Shown one piece after another: positions 52,408 through 61,696 of a stretch of 64,000 nucleotides of DNA. Made by a program: the position numbers and the translations under genes. Source of the stretch: Oceanispirochaeta crateris (GTDB taxonomy: Bacteria > Spirochaetota > Spirochaetia > DSM-2461); the NCBI RefSeq assembly GCF_008329965.1, contig NZ_CP036150.1, positions 2,046,001 to 2,110,000 of the forward strand. Direction: 5' to 3'. The notes beneath the pieces are model-generated. The model searched no databases, was not told the origin of the DNA, and saw only the letters and a program-made list of their open reading frames with translations. Each line of letters starts with the position of its first letter. The first letter of the stretch is position 1.

Positions 52408-54117
52408 ATGGAAGCGAACAAAAAAGACTACTCCACTCTTCTGCTGATCATCCTTCTCCTTATTTTGACTGGTGTGGCCAACCTCATACTGTACAAATTC
52501 TTCAAAGCCGATCTCATACAGAACAATTACAGAGAAGTTCAGAAACTGGAATCTATAGTCCTGGGAACCTATGCGCGGGAATACCAGAGGATGATTCTAC
52601 TGGTACAGACCATACAAAAACTGGACAGCTCCAGTGATGAAAGCTTGCAGGCCTCTCTAGACTCTCTTATTGCAGACTATGGGCCGGATGGTCAGATTCC
52701 CTTCCTCATCAGAGAAGCATCCTTCTTTCATATTGATCCCCGTTCTGATGCATCCCTCAAGGAGGGAGAATTTTCGATCCAAAGTATGCCTACTTTTGAA
52801 ACCGGACCTCTTGAAACAATTCTTTCACACACACCTCAGGGAAGAGAAGATATCCGTTTACAGGTGATTCTGGACACCGAAGGAATGGCACGCTACTACA
52901 TACAACCTGCGGTTGAAGAATCTCTCCCTGGGTACTCCCTGCAGTGGATTGATATAAGTGAAGATCCTGTGAACTATAAGGCTCCCTATGAATCTGAGGA
53001 AAACATCCGCTTCCAACCCCTGGCGGCTCTCATCGGCTGGCCCCATAATACCAAGGCAGATTTGTTCATCCATCTGCCCATTGATTTTGACAACCGTCAT
53101 CCCTTCATTCCGGGAGATAAGGAGATGCTCGAAAACGAGAGTTCTAAGACTGATGAAATTGTTAAAAATTTCAAGGACCGGATTTTTCCAATTAGACCGG
53201 AAATGAATCCTGTTAAAAAGTCCGACAGGATTCTCAGCATAGGCTTTGACAAGGCTCCCTACTATGCTGATCTAGAGAAGAAATCAGCCCTGTACTGGCT
53301 TCTCAGCAACCTGGTGATTTTGGGAACAGCCCTCGTCTTCCTTCTCCTCATGATTCAGATGAAAAAGCTGAAAAGGATGCGGAGTCGTGAAAATGAATTT
53401 GTAGCCTCCATGACTCATGAACTGAGGACCCCTTTAACGGTGATCCAATCGGCAGCGGATAATCTATCAATAGGAATCATCGCTCCCGAAAAAGTAGCCC
53501 GCTACGGACAGGTGATGAAAGACCAGGTTCAGCGCCTCAGCGCCATGGTGGAAGAGATTCTTCTTTTTTCAAGCATGGAAGGAAATCATCAAAAACAGAC
53601 GTCCCAGATAGACCTGGATATGACTGCTCTAGTGGATGAATTAAAGGGACGCTTTGCCGCATGGGCCGAAGACAAGAATATTCAGATAAGCTGGAATCTT
53701 GAAGGATTCCCTGAATCCGTTACTGGCTACCCGGATGAAACAAAACTCATCCTCTCCAACCTGATCGGCAATGCCATGACCCACGGCTGCCCTGCTGCGT
53801 CCTCTCCTCTGAGAATCAAATTCCGTTATCTCATAGCGGGAAAACTGAGAGTGATCATCGAAGATGAAGGCCCCGGAATTCCACCGGCTGAACAGAAAAA
53901 AATCTTTGATCCTTTTTACAGGACCCTCTTTACCAGAGAACATCAGATCAGAGGCAGTGGTCTGGGACTTTTCATCGCCCGTAAAAAAACAGAATTATTG
54001 GGTGGAACTCTCCGCCTGGAGAGTCCTTATAAGAAATTGAGTCCTGAAAAGCAAAGGGGCTGCCGATTTGTTCTTGACCTGCCCTGCCAATGCAAAACCA
54101 CGGAGGATCACACATGA
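52408..54117 (+). CDS. Sensor histidine kinase
   Basis: A 569-residue kinase. TM1 is at about 8-28, a large periplasmic sensor domain of some 250 residues follows, and TM2 is at about 290-312 (LLSNLVILGTALVFLLLMI). The HisKA box is ASMTHELRTPLTVI with the phosphoacceptor His, directly after TM2 with no HAMP. The ATPase domain has an N box (LSNLIGNAMTHG), and G boxes EDEGPGI and GSGLGLFIARKK. It overlaps the response-regulator gene by ATGA. It is divergent from the export operon and is likely to regulate it in response to a periplasmic signal. Confidence 0.92.
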   Translation: MEANKKDYSTLLLIILLLILTGVANLILYKFFKADLIQNNYREVQKLESIVLGTYAREYQRMILLVQTIQKLDSSSDESLQASLDSLIADYGPDGQIPFLIREASFFHIDPRSDASLKEGEFSIQSMPTFETGPLETILSHTPQGREDIRLQVILDTEGMARYYIQPAVEESLPGYSLQWIDISEDPVNYKAPYESEENIRFQPLAALIGWPHNTKADLFIHLPIDFDNRHPFIPGDKEMLENESSKTDEIVKNFKDRIFPIRPEMNPVKKSDRILSIGFDKAPYYADLEKKSALYWLLSNLVILGTALVFLLLMIQMKKLKRMRSRENEFVASMTHELRTPLTVIQSAADNLSIGIIAPEKVARYGQVMKDQVQRLSAMVEEILLFSSMEGNHQKQTSQIDLDMTALVDELKGRFAAWAEDKNIQISWNLEGFPESVTGYPDETKLILSNLIGNAMTHGCPAASSPLRIKFRYLIAGKLRVIIEDEGPGIPPAEQKKIFDPFYRTLFTREHQIRGSGLGLFIARKKTELLGGTLRLESPYKKLSPEKQRGCRFVLDLPCQCKTTEDHT

Positions 54118-54800
54118 CCCGCATATTGATAGTAGAAGATGAACCTGGTGTACAAATGACCTTAGAAGACCGCCTCCAAGCTGAAGGCTACGAGACGAGT
54201 GTCAAAGGTGATGGAATTAGCGGACAGGAAGAAGCTGAGACTGGAGAATACGACCTGATGATCCTCGACATCATGCTTCCCGGACGGGATGGTTTTGCCG
54301 TTTGTCAGAATCTACGCAGTAAAAAAATCAACACTCCCATCCTGATGCTCACGGCTCGAAATACAAACCTGGACAGCATCATGGGGCTCCGCCAGGGAGC
54401 CGATGATTATATGGCCAAACCCTTTGATATGGGCCTTCTCTTGGCAAGAATAGAGGCCCTTTTGAGAAGATCAAACCTGCCGACTGCAAAAAACAGCACA
54501 AAGCCTTACTTTGAGTTTGGAGATTTTACTCTTGATCTGAATACAGGAACTCTCACCCGGAAGGATGATAAGATAGATCTCCTTGCCAAGGAGTTTGCCC
54601 TCTTGCAATATCTTGTGAAACACCCGGGAGAGCTCTTGAAAAGAGACACTATCCTGGATGAGGTTTGGGGCTATGAGAGTGAAACAACGACAAGAACCGT
54701 GGACGTTCATATTGCTAAACTGAGACAGAAACTGGGAGAATCCGAGTTGCCCCGGCATATTCAAACACTCCGGGGCCGGGGATATAAGTTTATCCCCTGA
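54114..54800 (+). CDS. OmpR-family response regulator
   Basis: A 228-residue regulator. The receiver domain shows the acidic pair in IVEDEPG, the phosphoacceptor Asp in LMILDIMLPG, Thr in MLTARN, and Lys in YMAKPF. A winged helix of OmpR type follows (IDLLAKEFALLQYLV; VDVHIAKLRQKL; LRGRGYKFIP). I chose ATG 54114, which overlaps the kinase stop as ATGA and has CGGAGG upstream. It pairs with the preceding kinase, presumably to control the export operon next door. Confidence 0.93.
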   Translation: MTRILIVEDEPGVQMTLEDRLQAEGYETSVKGDGISGQEEAETGEYDLMILDIMLPGRDGFAVCQNLRSKKINTPILMLTARNTNLDSIMGLRQGADDYMAKPFDMGLLLARIEALLRRSNLPTAKNSTKPYFEFGDFTLDLNTGTLTRKDDKIDLLAKEFALLQYLVKHPGELLKRDTILDEVWGYESETTTRTVDVHIAKLRQKLGESELPRHIQTLRGRGYKFIP

Positions 54801-54813
54801 CTTAAAGGCCGGA

Positions 54814-55251
54814 TCAGTCGGGAGACTTGAGGCCTAATTTATTTAATAATTCTACGGCATTATCGGCCTGGGGCATCATAAATCCTGATTCCCTGGCACA
54901 GTCTTCACCAAGGATACGGCAGGATCTTTCCAATGCCTTTGCCAGTTTTTTAACTCCAGGATTTTCTGAAGAAGCGGCCAAAGACCGGGCGGCATCCATC
55001 TGGACACTCTTGGTCTCCATCAGCTGATGAAGTGCCTTAGCCTGCTGAGGGTCCTTAGTCTGGACCTTGGGATACTCTTCTGTTACAAGGTATATGGCGT
55101 GGGACGGGCAGGCATCCACACACTGACGACACCCGTCGATGCAGAGACTCTTATCAATCTGCCCGGATTCTGTATCTGTCGCAGCTGTGGGACAAACAAA
55201 AAGGCACAGACAGTCTTTGGTACAAAGGGTTATATTTCTGGATGCATACAT
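54814..55251 (-). CDS. Ferredoxin-like protein with two 4Fe-4S motifs
   Basis: A 145-residue iron-sulfur protein. The first cluster motif is CTKDCLCLFVCP (spacing C-x3-C-x-C-x3-CP, a little shorter than usual), and the second is CIDGCRQCVDACP. The C-terminal part (about 75-145) is helical and has no known motif. It may carry electrons in anaerobic metabolism. It precedes, 32 bp apart, a rubredoxin-containing protein gene on the same strand, and both may act in oxygen or redox stress. Confidence 0.82.
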   Translation of the reverse strand: MYASRNITLCTKDCLCLFVCPTAATDTESGQIDKSLCIDGCRQCVDACPSHAIYLVTEEYPKVQTKDPQQAKALHQLMETKSVQMDAARSLAASSENPGVKKLAKALERSCRILGEDCARESGFMMPQADNAVELLNKLGLKSPD

Positions 55252-55283
55252 ATTAGGATCTCCTTATATGGAATGGTATTGTC

Positions 55284-55733
55284 TTATTTAATCTTGCTGA
55301 AACGGGATTCAGGAGCCTTACAAACAGGGCAGATTGCGGGGGCTGTCTCACCCAGAAAAATAAATCCACAGGCTTCGCAGATAAAAATATCCTTCCCTTC
55401 CATCAGGCTCTCCCCTTTTGAAAGAAATCGGTCTACCAGGCTTTTTTGTATTGTTGTGACCTTCTCACCCCATTTCAAAGCGCGTAAAACACCTCTGTCT
55501 CCTATTGATTCTGCTTGTTTCTGCAGTTCCGGATAGTCTTGCTTCAAACTTTGGGCAATATTTTCTTTTAAGGCGGATAAATCTTTAATTCCGCTCTTAC
55601 TTGCTGTGTATTCACCGGAAAGACCATTATAAAATTCTTCGGTTTCATAATTCTGTTGCCTACCGGCGGCTTTAGCAAGGTTACTGAAAATGATGGACAA
55701 ACTGTTATCTGAAAATGTACTGGTATTGGGCAT
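55284..55733 (-). CDS. Rubrerythrin-like protein with rubredoxin domain
   Basis: A 149-residue protein. The C-terminal 35 residues are a rubredoxin-like iron site (FICEACGFIF...CPVCKAP). The N-terminal 110 residues are helical, as in rubrerythrin, but I do not find the usual pair of ExxH diiron motifs, so the diiron site may be absent or changed. It may act as an electron carrier, not a peroxidase. It is encoded upstream of the ferredoxin gene on the same strand. Confidence 0.65.
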   Translation of the reverse strand: MPNTSTFSDNSLSIIFSNLAKAAGRQQNYETEEFYNGLSGEYTASKSGIKDLSALKENIAQSLKQDYPELQKQAESIGDRGVLRALKWGEKVTTIQKSLVDRFLSKGESLMEGKDIFICEACGFIFLGETAPAICPVCKAPESRFSKIK

Positions 55734-55868
55734 ATGCTCACCTCTCCCGTCCAGTATACCACCGTTCCTTTATCGAATGAAGCCAAATTTTCTATTTTTT
55801 GAGGACTCAGAAAGGCTCTTAAAGAGTGCTAAATCATGAGTATAATCATCATATTTTCTGTGACCAGA

Positions 55869-56336
55869 TTATTTATTCTCGGGAATAACCAGGACCGGGC
55901 AGTGCGCTTTATGTATGAGTTTTTTAATGAAGTCTCCCAGGAGACGATTGATCATATTGGCCCCCGCTCCCCGTCCGATGATGATCAAATTAATTTCATC
56001 AGACTGTGCCTCTTTCAGAATCTGGTCTCCCACATTTCCGCTAGCAATCTTGACAGAGCTGCTGATTCCGGAAGGAATTTTGCTCAGATAGGCATCGGAT
56101 ATTTTGGAATCAATAGCCTGGCGTGCCTTGTCATCCACATCCTCAACATCGTAGATATAGGACTTCCAAAACTGGGCATCCGGTTCGGGAATAACATGAA
56201 AGATGATCAGCTCACTCCCAGGATTCCCTTCTGCAATATTCAGGGCATAGTGGTAGGCTTCCTGGGCATCTGTATTGAAATCTGTACAGAACAGGATTTT
56301 CTTAAACAAATTTTTATATGGCATACAATTCCTCAC
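55869..56336 (-). CDS. Universal stress protein (UspA family)
   Basis: A 155-residue UspA-fold protein. It starts with KKILFCTDFNTDAQEAYHYAL, continues SELIIFHVIPEP, and has an ATP-binding type motif IIIGRGAGANMINRLLGDFIKKL with a final CPVLVIP. It is encoded 3 bp after the TRAP large-permease gene. UspA proteins coupled to TRAP transporters are known (TeaD in Halomonas regulates TeaABC), so it may adjust uptake by the TRAP system. Confidence 0.9.
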   Translation of the reverse strand: MRNCMPYKNLFKKILFCTDFNTDAQEAYHYALNIAEGNPGSELIIFHVIPEPDAQFWKSYIYDVEDVDDKARQAIDSKISDAYLSKIPSGISSSVKIASGNVGDQILKEAQSDEINLIIIGRGAGANMINRLLGDFIKKLIHKAHCPVLVIPENK

Positions 56337-56339
56337 TCA

Positions 56340-57638
56340 TTAGAATAGACCAGGTAAAAACAGGCAGATCTGAGGTATCAAAATAAGAATCACAGCAGCC
56401 AGAACCAACATTCCCAGGAAAGGCATGGCTCCTCTAAAAATAACTGGCAAAGGGATATCTCTCTCAATGCCGCTAACAACATAAACATTGACACCCACTG
56501 GAGGAGTTATCACTCCCATTTGGGTAATAACAACCACAATAACGCCAAACCAGACAGGATCAAATCCCAGTTCCTGCACGACAGGAAAGAAGATGGGGAT
56601 GGTCAAAAGCATCAGGGCCAGAGCATCTATAAAACAACCGGCTACAAGGAAGAAGAAAATGATCAAAAACATGGTAATTTCACCCGGTAAAGGAAGGGTG
56701 ATAAAGGCCTGAGCAACGACAAAAGGAATCCGGGAGACCGCCAGAAAGCGACCAAAAATAGTGGCTCCCGCCACAATGAAGAAGATCATACTCGAAGTTC
56801 TCACTGTTTCAAGGAGTATCTTTTTCAATTTGACAAAGTTCAGTTCCTTCTGGGCTCCGGCGATGACAAAACTTCCGGCGGTACCGATGGCGGCAGCCTC
56901 AATGGGAGTAAAGAGTCCCAAAAACATACCGCCCATGACAAGCAAAAACAGAAGGACTGTCTCGATAACACCGTTTAAGGAGATGAACTTCTCCTTCCAG
57001 CTGTGCTTGGGACCCGCAGGACCCAGAGATTTATCCCGGGAACACCGGATATAAATATTGATGCAGAACATTGAAGCGATGAGTACACCCGGAACAATCC
57101 CCGCAAGAAATAGGTCGCCAATGGACTGCTCTGTCATAAGGGCATAAACGATGAAGACAACGCTGGGGGGAATGAGCATCCCTAAGGAACCCCCGGCAGC
57201 CACAGTACCCGCAGCCAGAGAGTCGGCGTAGCCATAACGCTTCATTTCGGGTAGAGCCACCGAGGCCATGGTTGCTGCTGTTGCCGGACCGGAACCGCAT
57301 ATGGCACCGAAACCTGCACAGGCTCCCACGGTGGCCATGGCCAATCCACCCTTGAGGTGACCCATCCAGATATAGGCGGTGTAAAACAGACGCTTGCTGA
57401 TCCCCGCATGAAAAGCCACCTGGCCCATCATGACAAACAGGGGAATCACAGAGAGATTATACGCACTGAAGGTTTCATAGAGTTCGGCTATGACCATGCT
57501 GAAGGCTGCCTGAGGAGTGACAATCAGGGCAAAACCCAGCACCCCCGAGGCAATCATGGCAAAGGCAACGGGCATACTCGTGAAGAGGAGTCCGAAAAGC
57601 ACAAGGCTGCCGATGACTCCGATTTGAACAGGACTCAT
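56340..57638 (-). CDS. dctM: TRAP transporter large permease (DctM)
   Basis: A 432-residue membrane protein with about twelve helices, the large subunit of a tripartite ATP-independent periplasmic transporter. Typical segments are FAMIASGVLGFALIV, GSGPATAATMASVALPEMKRYGY, AAGGSLGMLIPPSVVFIVYA and QMGVITPPVGVNVYVVSG. It uses a sodium or proton gradient to take up an organic acid or similar solute. The start overlaps the end of the small-permease gene by 4 bp. Confidence 0.93.
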   Translation of the reverse strand: MSPVQIGVIGSLVLFGLLFTSMPVAFAMIASGVLGFALIVTPQAAFSMVIAELYETFSAYNLSVIPLFVMMGQVAFHAGISKRLFYTAYIWMGHLKGGLAMATVGACAGFGAICGSGPATAATMASVALPEMKRYGYADSLAAGTVAAGGSLGMLIPPSVVFIVYALMTEQSIGDLFLAGIVPGVLIASMFCINIYIRCSRDKSLGPAGPKHSWKEKFISLNGVIETVLLFLLVMGGMFLGLFTPIEAAAIGTAGSFVIAGAQKELNFVKLKKILLETVRTSSMIFFIVAGATIFGRFLAVSRIPFVVAQAFITLPLPGEITMFLIIFFFLVAGCFIDALALMLLTIPIFFPVVQELGFDPVWFGVIVVVITQMGVITPPVGVNVYVVSGIERDIPLPVIFRGAMPFLGMLVLAAVILILIPQICLFLPGLF

Positions 57639-58117
57639 GGTTTAATAAACTCCTTTCCCGGATGAATGAGATGGTAGACAAAGACGACCATCATGAGCAG
57701 GCAATTCAGACTGATCACAAAGGGTATCCAAAAGACCGGCATTCCCAGATTGGGGAAGACTTCTCCGCTCTGGTACAAAGAGAGTCCATGGCCAAAGGTA
57801 TAATATGTGAGGGATCCGAATATGACCAATGCAGAAATTCTAAAAATAAAATCCAGAATGAGACGTCCCCTCTTCCCGCATTTATGATAGAAGAATTCAA
57901 TGGCAATATGCCCTTTTGCCGCAGTGACATAGGGGAGAGCACAGGCTACGGAAACGACCCCGAAGGCACGGACAAGGTCATAGGCACCGGTGATGCCAAT
58001 GTTAAAGAGTCTGAGTACGACATCCAAAACTGTAATTCCCATCATCAGTAGAATAGAAATCCCTGCTGCATAGGCAAAAACGATGATAAGCCGGCGAATA
58101 AAAGTAAAAAACCTCAT
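57635..58117 (-). CDS. dctQ: TRAP transporter small permease (DctQ)
   Basis: A 160-residue protein with four membrane helices, the small subunit of the TRAP transporter. The family pattern is visible in MMGITVLDVVLRLFN and AVTAAKGHIAIEFFYHK-like text (VTAAKGHIAIEFF). It overlaps dctM by 4 bp and starts 2 bp after dctP, so the three subunits are translated together. Confidence 0.92.
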   Translation of the reverse strand: MRFFTFIRRLIIVFAYAAGISILLMMGITVLDVVLRLFNIGITGAYDLVRAFGVVSVACALPYVTAAKGHIAIEFFYHKCGKRGRLILDFIFRISALVIFGSLTYYTFGHGLSLYQSGEVFPNLGMPVFWIPFVISLNCLLMMVVFVYHLIHPGKEFIKP

Positions 58118-58119
58118 GA

Positions 58120-59142
58120 TTATTTCAACATGTCTTGTAAATCATTGAGGAAGGCTTCACCGGGAAGTCCCTTTTCGGCAGTAGCCGCTTCGTATTCGGC
58201 ATAGACTGGAGCCATTGCCTCAACAAGAGCTTTATTATCATCGTCATTCAGGGAAACAAAGGTTTTTCCCAGGTCCTTAACAAAGGCCTCCCCCTGTCTG
58301 TCGCTCTCATCCCAGGCTTCTCCCTGTTTGAATATCCACTCTTCGCTCACATCAGTCATGATGGACTGAAGGTTCTCGGGCAGGGCCTCCCATTTGGCCT
58401 TATTCATCACAACAAACATGGTTGTGGTATACCCAATAGATTTGGAATCCACCACATAATCAATGACTTCCCCCTGTTTCCAACCCTTGAGAGTCTCGAC
58501 AGGACAGAAAGTCGCATCCACCACACCTTTTTGGAGCGATTCGTAGGTGTCTCCCTGGCTCATAGAGATGGGTGTTCCATCCAGGGCAGAAACGATCTTG
58601 GCAGAAAGGCCGGTTGCCCGGATCTTCATAGAGGTAATATCCCCGAAGGAGCGAATCTCTTTCCTGCTGGCCAGGATTCCAGGCCCATGGGCATGGATGT
58701 ATAGAACATGAACATCCGAAAGTTCCTCAGGTTTGTATTTTTGAACAAGTTCATTGGCAATTCTTGTGGCTGTCACTCCATCGGGGTATCCTACGGGAAG
58801 ATCCAATCCCTCCAAAAGAGGAAATCGTCCCCGGGTATAGGCGAAGACACTCATCCCGATATCAGCGACTCCGGATACGACTGCTTCGTATGTCTGGGCA
58901 GCTTTTGTGAGGGTTCCACCATGGAAAAGAGTGATTTGAACCTGTCCATCCGTTCTTTTACCAACTTCTTCAGCCCAGGCTTCGGCAGTTTGTGCCTGCA
59001 GATGGGATGCGGGAAAGAAGACAGCATAATTAAGCCTGTATATTTCCTTCTTTTCTGCTTTTGAGACCGAAGAGTCGTCTTTTTTGCTACAACCGGACAG
59101 TACCAGGAGTACTAAAAGCAGAAGAGATGTTAGTTTTTTCAT
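58120..59142 (-). CDS. dctP: TRAP transporter solute-binding lipoprotein (DctP)
   Basis: A 340-residue solute-binding protein. I chose ATG 59142, which has GGAGG upstream; the longer frame has no ribosome site. The lipobox is LVLSGC, so it is a lipoprotein on the outer face of the membrane. The mature fold shows [23 protein letters not shown] at the start, a conserved Arg in the IRATGLSA segment that usually binds a carboxylate, and [16 protein letters not shown]. The ligand is likely a carboxylate, but its identity is unknown. Confidence 0.9.
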   Translation of the reverse strand: MKKLTSLLLLVLLVLSGCSKKDDSSVSKAEKKEIYRLNYAVFFPASHLQAQTAEAWAEEVGKRTDGQVQITLFHGGTLTKAAQTYEAVVSGVADIGMSVFAYTRGRFPLLEGLDLPVGYPDGVTATRIANELVQKYKPEELSDVHVLYIHAHGPGILASRKEIRSFGDITSMKIRATGLSAKIVSALDGTPISMSQGDTYESLQKGVVDATFCPVETLKGWKQGEVIDYVVDSKSIGYTTTMFVVMNKAKWEALPENLQSIMTDVSEEWIFKQGEAWDESDRQGEAFVKDLGKTFVSLNDDDNKALVEAMAPVYAEYEAATAEKGLPGEAFLNDLQDMLK

Positions 59143-59487
59143 ATATTCCTCCAAAAGTGACCTAATCCAAACGAGAATGAATATCAACTCATAATTTTTG
59201 ATTTTTAATACTCTATAAAAACCTGCGGGTGTTTGAATAATAATTTCCTGATGATTATAGCACTAAAAAGTTTAAAATATAAATTAGATTTTTGAAGATT
59301 CATTCCCTATTCTGGGAATAATACTCTAAATTCTGTCAGAAAATTGTCTTTGTTTCCATTGCCGTTCGGATTTTTCCAATCTGAAATTCCTTCATGATGG
59401 TCTACTGTATATTGGAAGGAAGGAGTTCTGATCTTGCTTTATCCTCTCCTGCAGGGCAGATTGACAAGCCATAAGCCCCTCATTAAA

Positions 59488-59520
59488 ATCCTATTTGTAC
59501 AGACTCCGAACAAATAGGAT
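59488..59520 (+). promoter_or_regulatory. Perfect inverted repeat covering the ROK gene ribosome site
   Basis: ATCCTATTTGT (59488-59498) and ACAAATAGGAT (59510-59520) are exact inverse copies with an 11-nt spacer, ending 5 nt before the ATG. The right arm contains AGGA, the likely ribosome site. As DNA it could be an operator for autoregulation; as RNA it would hide the ribosome site. The rest of the 383-bp divergent spacer (59143-59487) shows no other clear signal. Confidence 0.75.
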
Positions 59521-59525
59521 CTTCC

Positions 59526-60656
59526 ATGGATATAAAACTCCTGACTCCCAGCGACATGATGAAATACAATGCCCGTGTATTATTGAAAATCATGAGACGA
59601 AAATCGGCTCTCTCCCGGGCTGATGCTTCACGGCTCCTCGGATGCAGCCGATCCACCGCTTCTAAACTGATGAACTATCTGGAAAGTCTTCATCTTGTGA
59701 CCCAAATAGGTTCTGGAAACAGAGGGATAGGCCGCAACTCGGGTCTGTATCAATTCAATCCCAGAGCCTGCTGTGCTATTGGAGTGGATGTGAAACCCGA
59801 TTCAATCCAATTCATTTTATCGGATTTAAGTGGAGAGATACTGATTGTTCAGGAAGTTGAAAACAAAAATATGTCTCCCGAGGAGACGGTTATGGAGATT
59901 CACAAAAATACCCGGAAACTTCTGAATGAGAGCCCTCTTCCCGACGCCCAGCCTCTGGGTGTGGGAGTCATGATACCCGGATGGGTCAGCGATGATGGAA
60001 TGGTCTTAAATTCGGACCCTCTGGGCTGGCAAAAACCACTTCGTTTCAGGGTGATGCTCAACAGGAATTCTGAGATTCCATTCCATATTCTAAACGACGC
60101 CAATGCTCTGGTCCTGGCAGAATCGTCCTTTGGTACCACCGGAAACTGCCGCAACCTTATGTATATTGAAAATCCAGATGATATTGGGGCGGCCTTTACG
60201 GATTCAAACCATAATCTCCTGACTGGAGAAAACTCTCTGGCGATGGAAATTGGTAAGATGCAGGTGAACTTTAAGGACCGTTTTTATAGAACAGAAGACT
60301 TCCTGTCCATATCCAGAATCCAAAAACGCTGGGGAGTGACCATCCCGGAACTGAAAAGAGCCTTCGATTCGGATTCTGAAGAGTCAGGAGAGATTTGCCT
60401 TCAGCTTGCCGATATTTTCGGACAGATCATCACTCAGATTTCAGCTCTGCTAAACCCCTATGCCATTATGATCAATACCCCCTACATCAAGAGCAGCCAG
60501 GCATTGGAACATCTGAAAAAAGCCGCCTCTTTTTATATGGAAACCACCCCCTTACGAGGGACACAGCTCCTCCTCCCGTCTCTGGAACGGTCGGCCCTGG
60601 GCGGGGCCTGCTGGGCTATTTTGAACAGCTCCTTTGATTTTGTGATTAAGGATTAG
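59526..60656 (+). CDS. ROK-family transcriptional regulator
   Basis: A 376-residue regulator. Residues 10-65 are a winged helix-turn-helix (SRADASRLLGCSRSTASKLMNYL). The remainder is a ROK sugar-kinase fold: GVDVKPDSIQFILSD (the phosphate motif lacks the normal DGTK residues), GVGVMIPGWVSDDG, and FHILNDANALVLAE. The zinc-binding Cys cluster of catalytic ROK proteins is missing, so it should be a regulator and not a kinase. It is divergent from the TRAP operon and probably controls it, with an inverted repeat just before its start. Confidence 0.88.
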   Translation: MDIKLLTPSDMMKYNARVLLKIMRRKSALSRADASRLLGCSRSTASKLMNYLESLHLVTQIGSGNRGIGRNSGLYQFNPRACCAIGVDVKPDSIQFILSDLSGEILIVQEVENKNMSPEETVMEIHKNTRKLLNESPLPDAQPLGVGVMIPGWVSDDGMVLNSDPLGWQKPLRFRVMLNRNSEIPFHILNDANALVLAESSFGTTGNCRNLMYIENPDDIGAAFTDSNHNLLTGENSLAMEIGKMQVNFKDRFYRTEDFLSISRIQKRWGVTIPELKRAFDSDSEESGEICLQLADIFGQIITQISALLNPYAIMINTPYIKSSQALEHLKKAASFYMETTPLRGTQLLLPSLERSALGGACWAILNSSFDFVIKD

Positions 60657-60671
60657 GATTTCCTGTGCGGC

Positions 60672-61580
60672 CTAAAGGATCTGCTTCTTAAGGAATTGTC
60701 TGAAAGACTCTGCTACGATTTCGGGCTTTTCCTGATGAGGTAGATGCCCTGCTCCCTCTATGATTTCAAATTCAATGTTCTCTTGCAGTTCCTGCTGAGA
60801 TTTTCCCAAATCCACGGGCATGATGCGGTCATCCTCTCCCCAGAGGATAAGAGTGGGAATATTCATGGTTCTTAAGAGATCCGGAAGGGATTTCTTCTGA
60901 CTTTGCAGCCATGAGTTCATGTGGCGGAGGATCGAAAAAAAAGCATACCTCTGCTTTTTATCTCTGACACGCTGATTCACCCTTGTAAAAAGAAAAGACC
61001 TGTCTTTTTCACTCAAACCTTTCAAATCATAATAATAGGGAATCAGAGTCTCATAGGCTTTTTGAGGATTTTTTCCCAGCTTGCTGTAAAGCGTCTCTCC
61101 CAAAAAGGGGATTAAAAAAAGGAGGAACGGCAGAGATGTTTTTTGTGTTGTAAGAGGAATAACTCCATCTTCAAGTACCAAACTGCTCACAAGATCGGGC
61201 CTGGTAAAGAATATATTCTGAGAGAGGATTCCTCCCAGGGAACTACCCCATAAGAGGGCCTTGTGAATTGTCAGAGAATCGAGGAATTCACAGATCACAT
61301 CTGTAATCCAGGGAATTGAGTAGAGTGTTCTAGGCTTACTGCTTCGGCCAAATCCCGGAAGGTCTGGAATAATGACGCGATGAGTCTCTGACAGAGGCTT
61401 GACCATATGCCGCCAGCTGTCAGCCTCATCCGCCAGGCCGTGAATCAAAATACAAACAGGCAAGTTAGGGCTTGATGTATCAAAATAAAACAGATCCAGT
61501 TGACTGTTTTCCAGATGTATCATTTTTGAATAGGGCTTTAATTCACTCCAGGGTTCCATCATATCCTTAAAACTCCTCAA
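60672..61580 (-). CDS. Alpha/beta hydrolase
   Basis: A 302-residue hydrolase of the alpha/beta fold. The oxyanion region is ILIHGLADEADSW, the nucleophile elbow is WGSSLGG (Ser), an acid is likely in LILWGEDDRIMP, and the catalytic His is in GAGHLPHQEKPE. It has a lid-like insert of about 90 residues after the elbow. There is no signal peptide. The substrate is unknown; esterase or C-C hydrolase activity is possible. It is convergent with the ROK gene. Confidence 0.9.
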   Translation of the reverse strand: MRSFKDMMEPWSELKPYSKMIHLENSQLDLFYFDTSSPNLPVCILIHGLADEADSWRHMVKPLSETHRVIIPDLPGFGRSSKPRTLYSIPWITDVICEFLDSLTIHKALLWGSSLGGILSQNIFFTRPDLVSSLVLEDGVIPLTTQKTSLPFLLFLIPFLGETLYSKLGKNPQKAYETLIPYYYDLKGLSEKDRSFLFTRVNQRVRDKKQRYAFFSILRHMNSWLQSQKKSLPDLLRTMNIPTLILWGEDDRIMPVDLGKSQQELQENIEFEIIEGAGHLPHQEKPEIVAESFRQFLKKQIL

Positions 61581-61696
61581 ATCAGTCTAAAGGACTCTCT
61601 CTCAGTTCGTCCAGTAGGGTCCAGCCATAAAGAACTGTACGGGAGGCCGTGTTCGGGTCATAATAGAGATTATCAGAGTTAATAATGGAGAAAATC

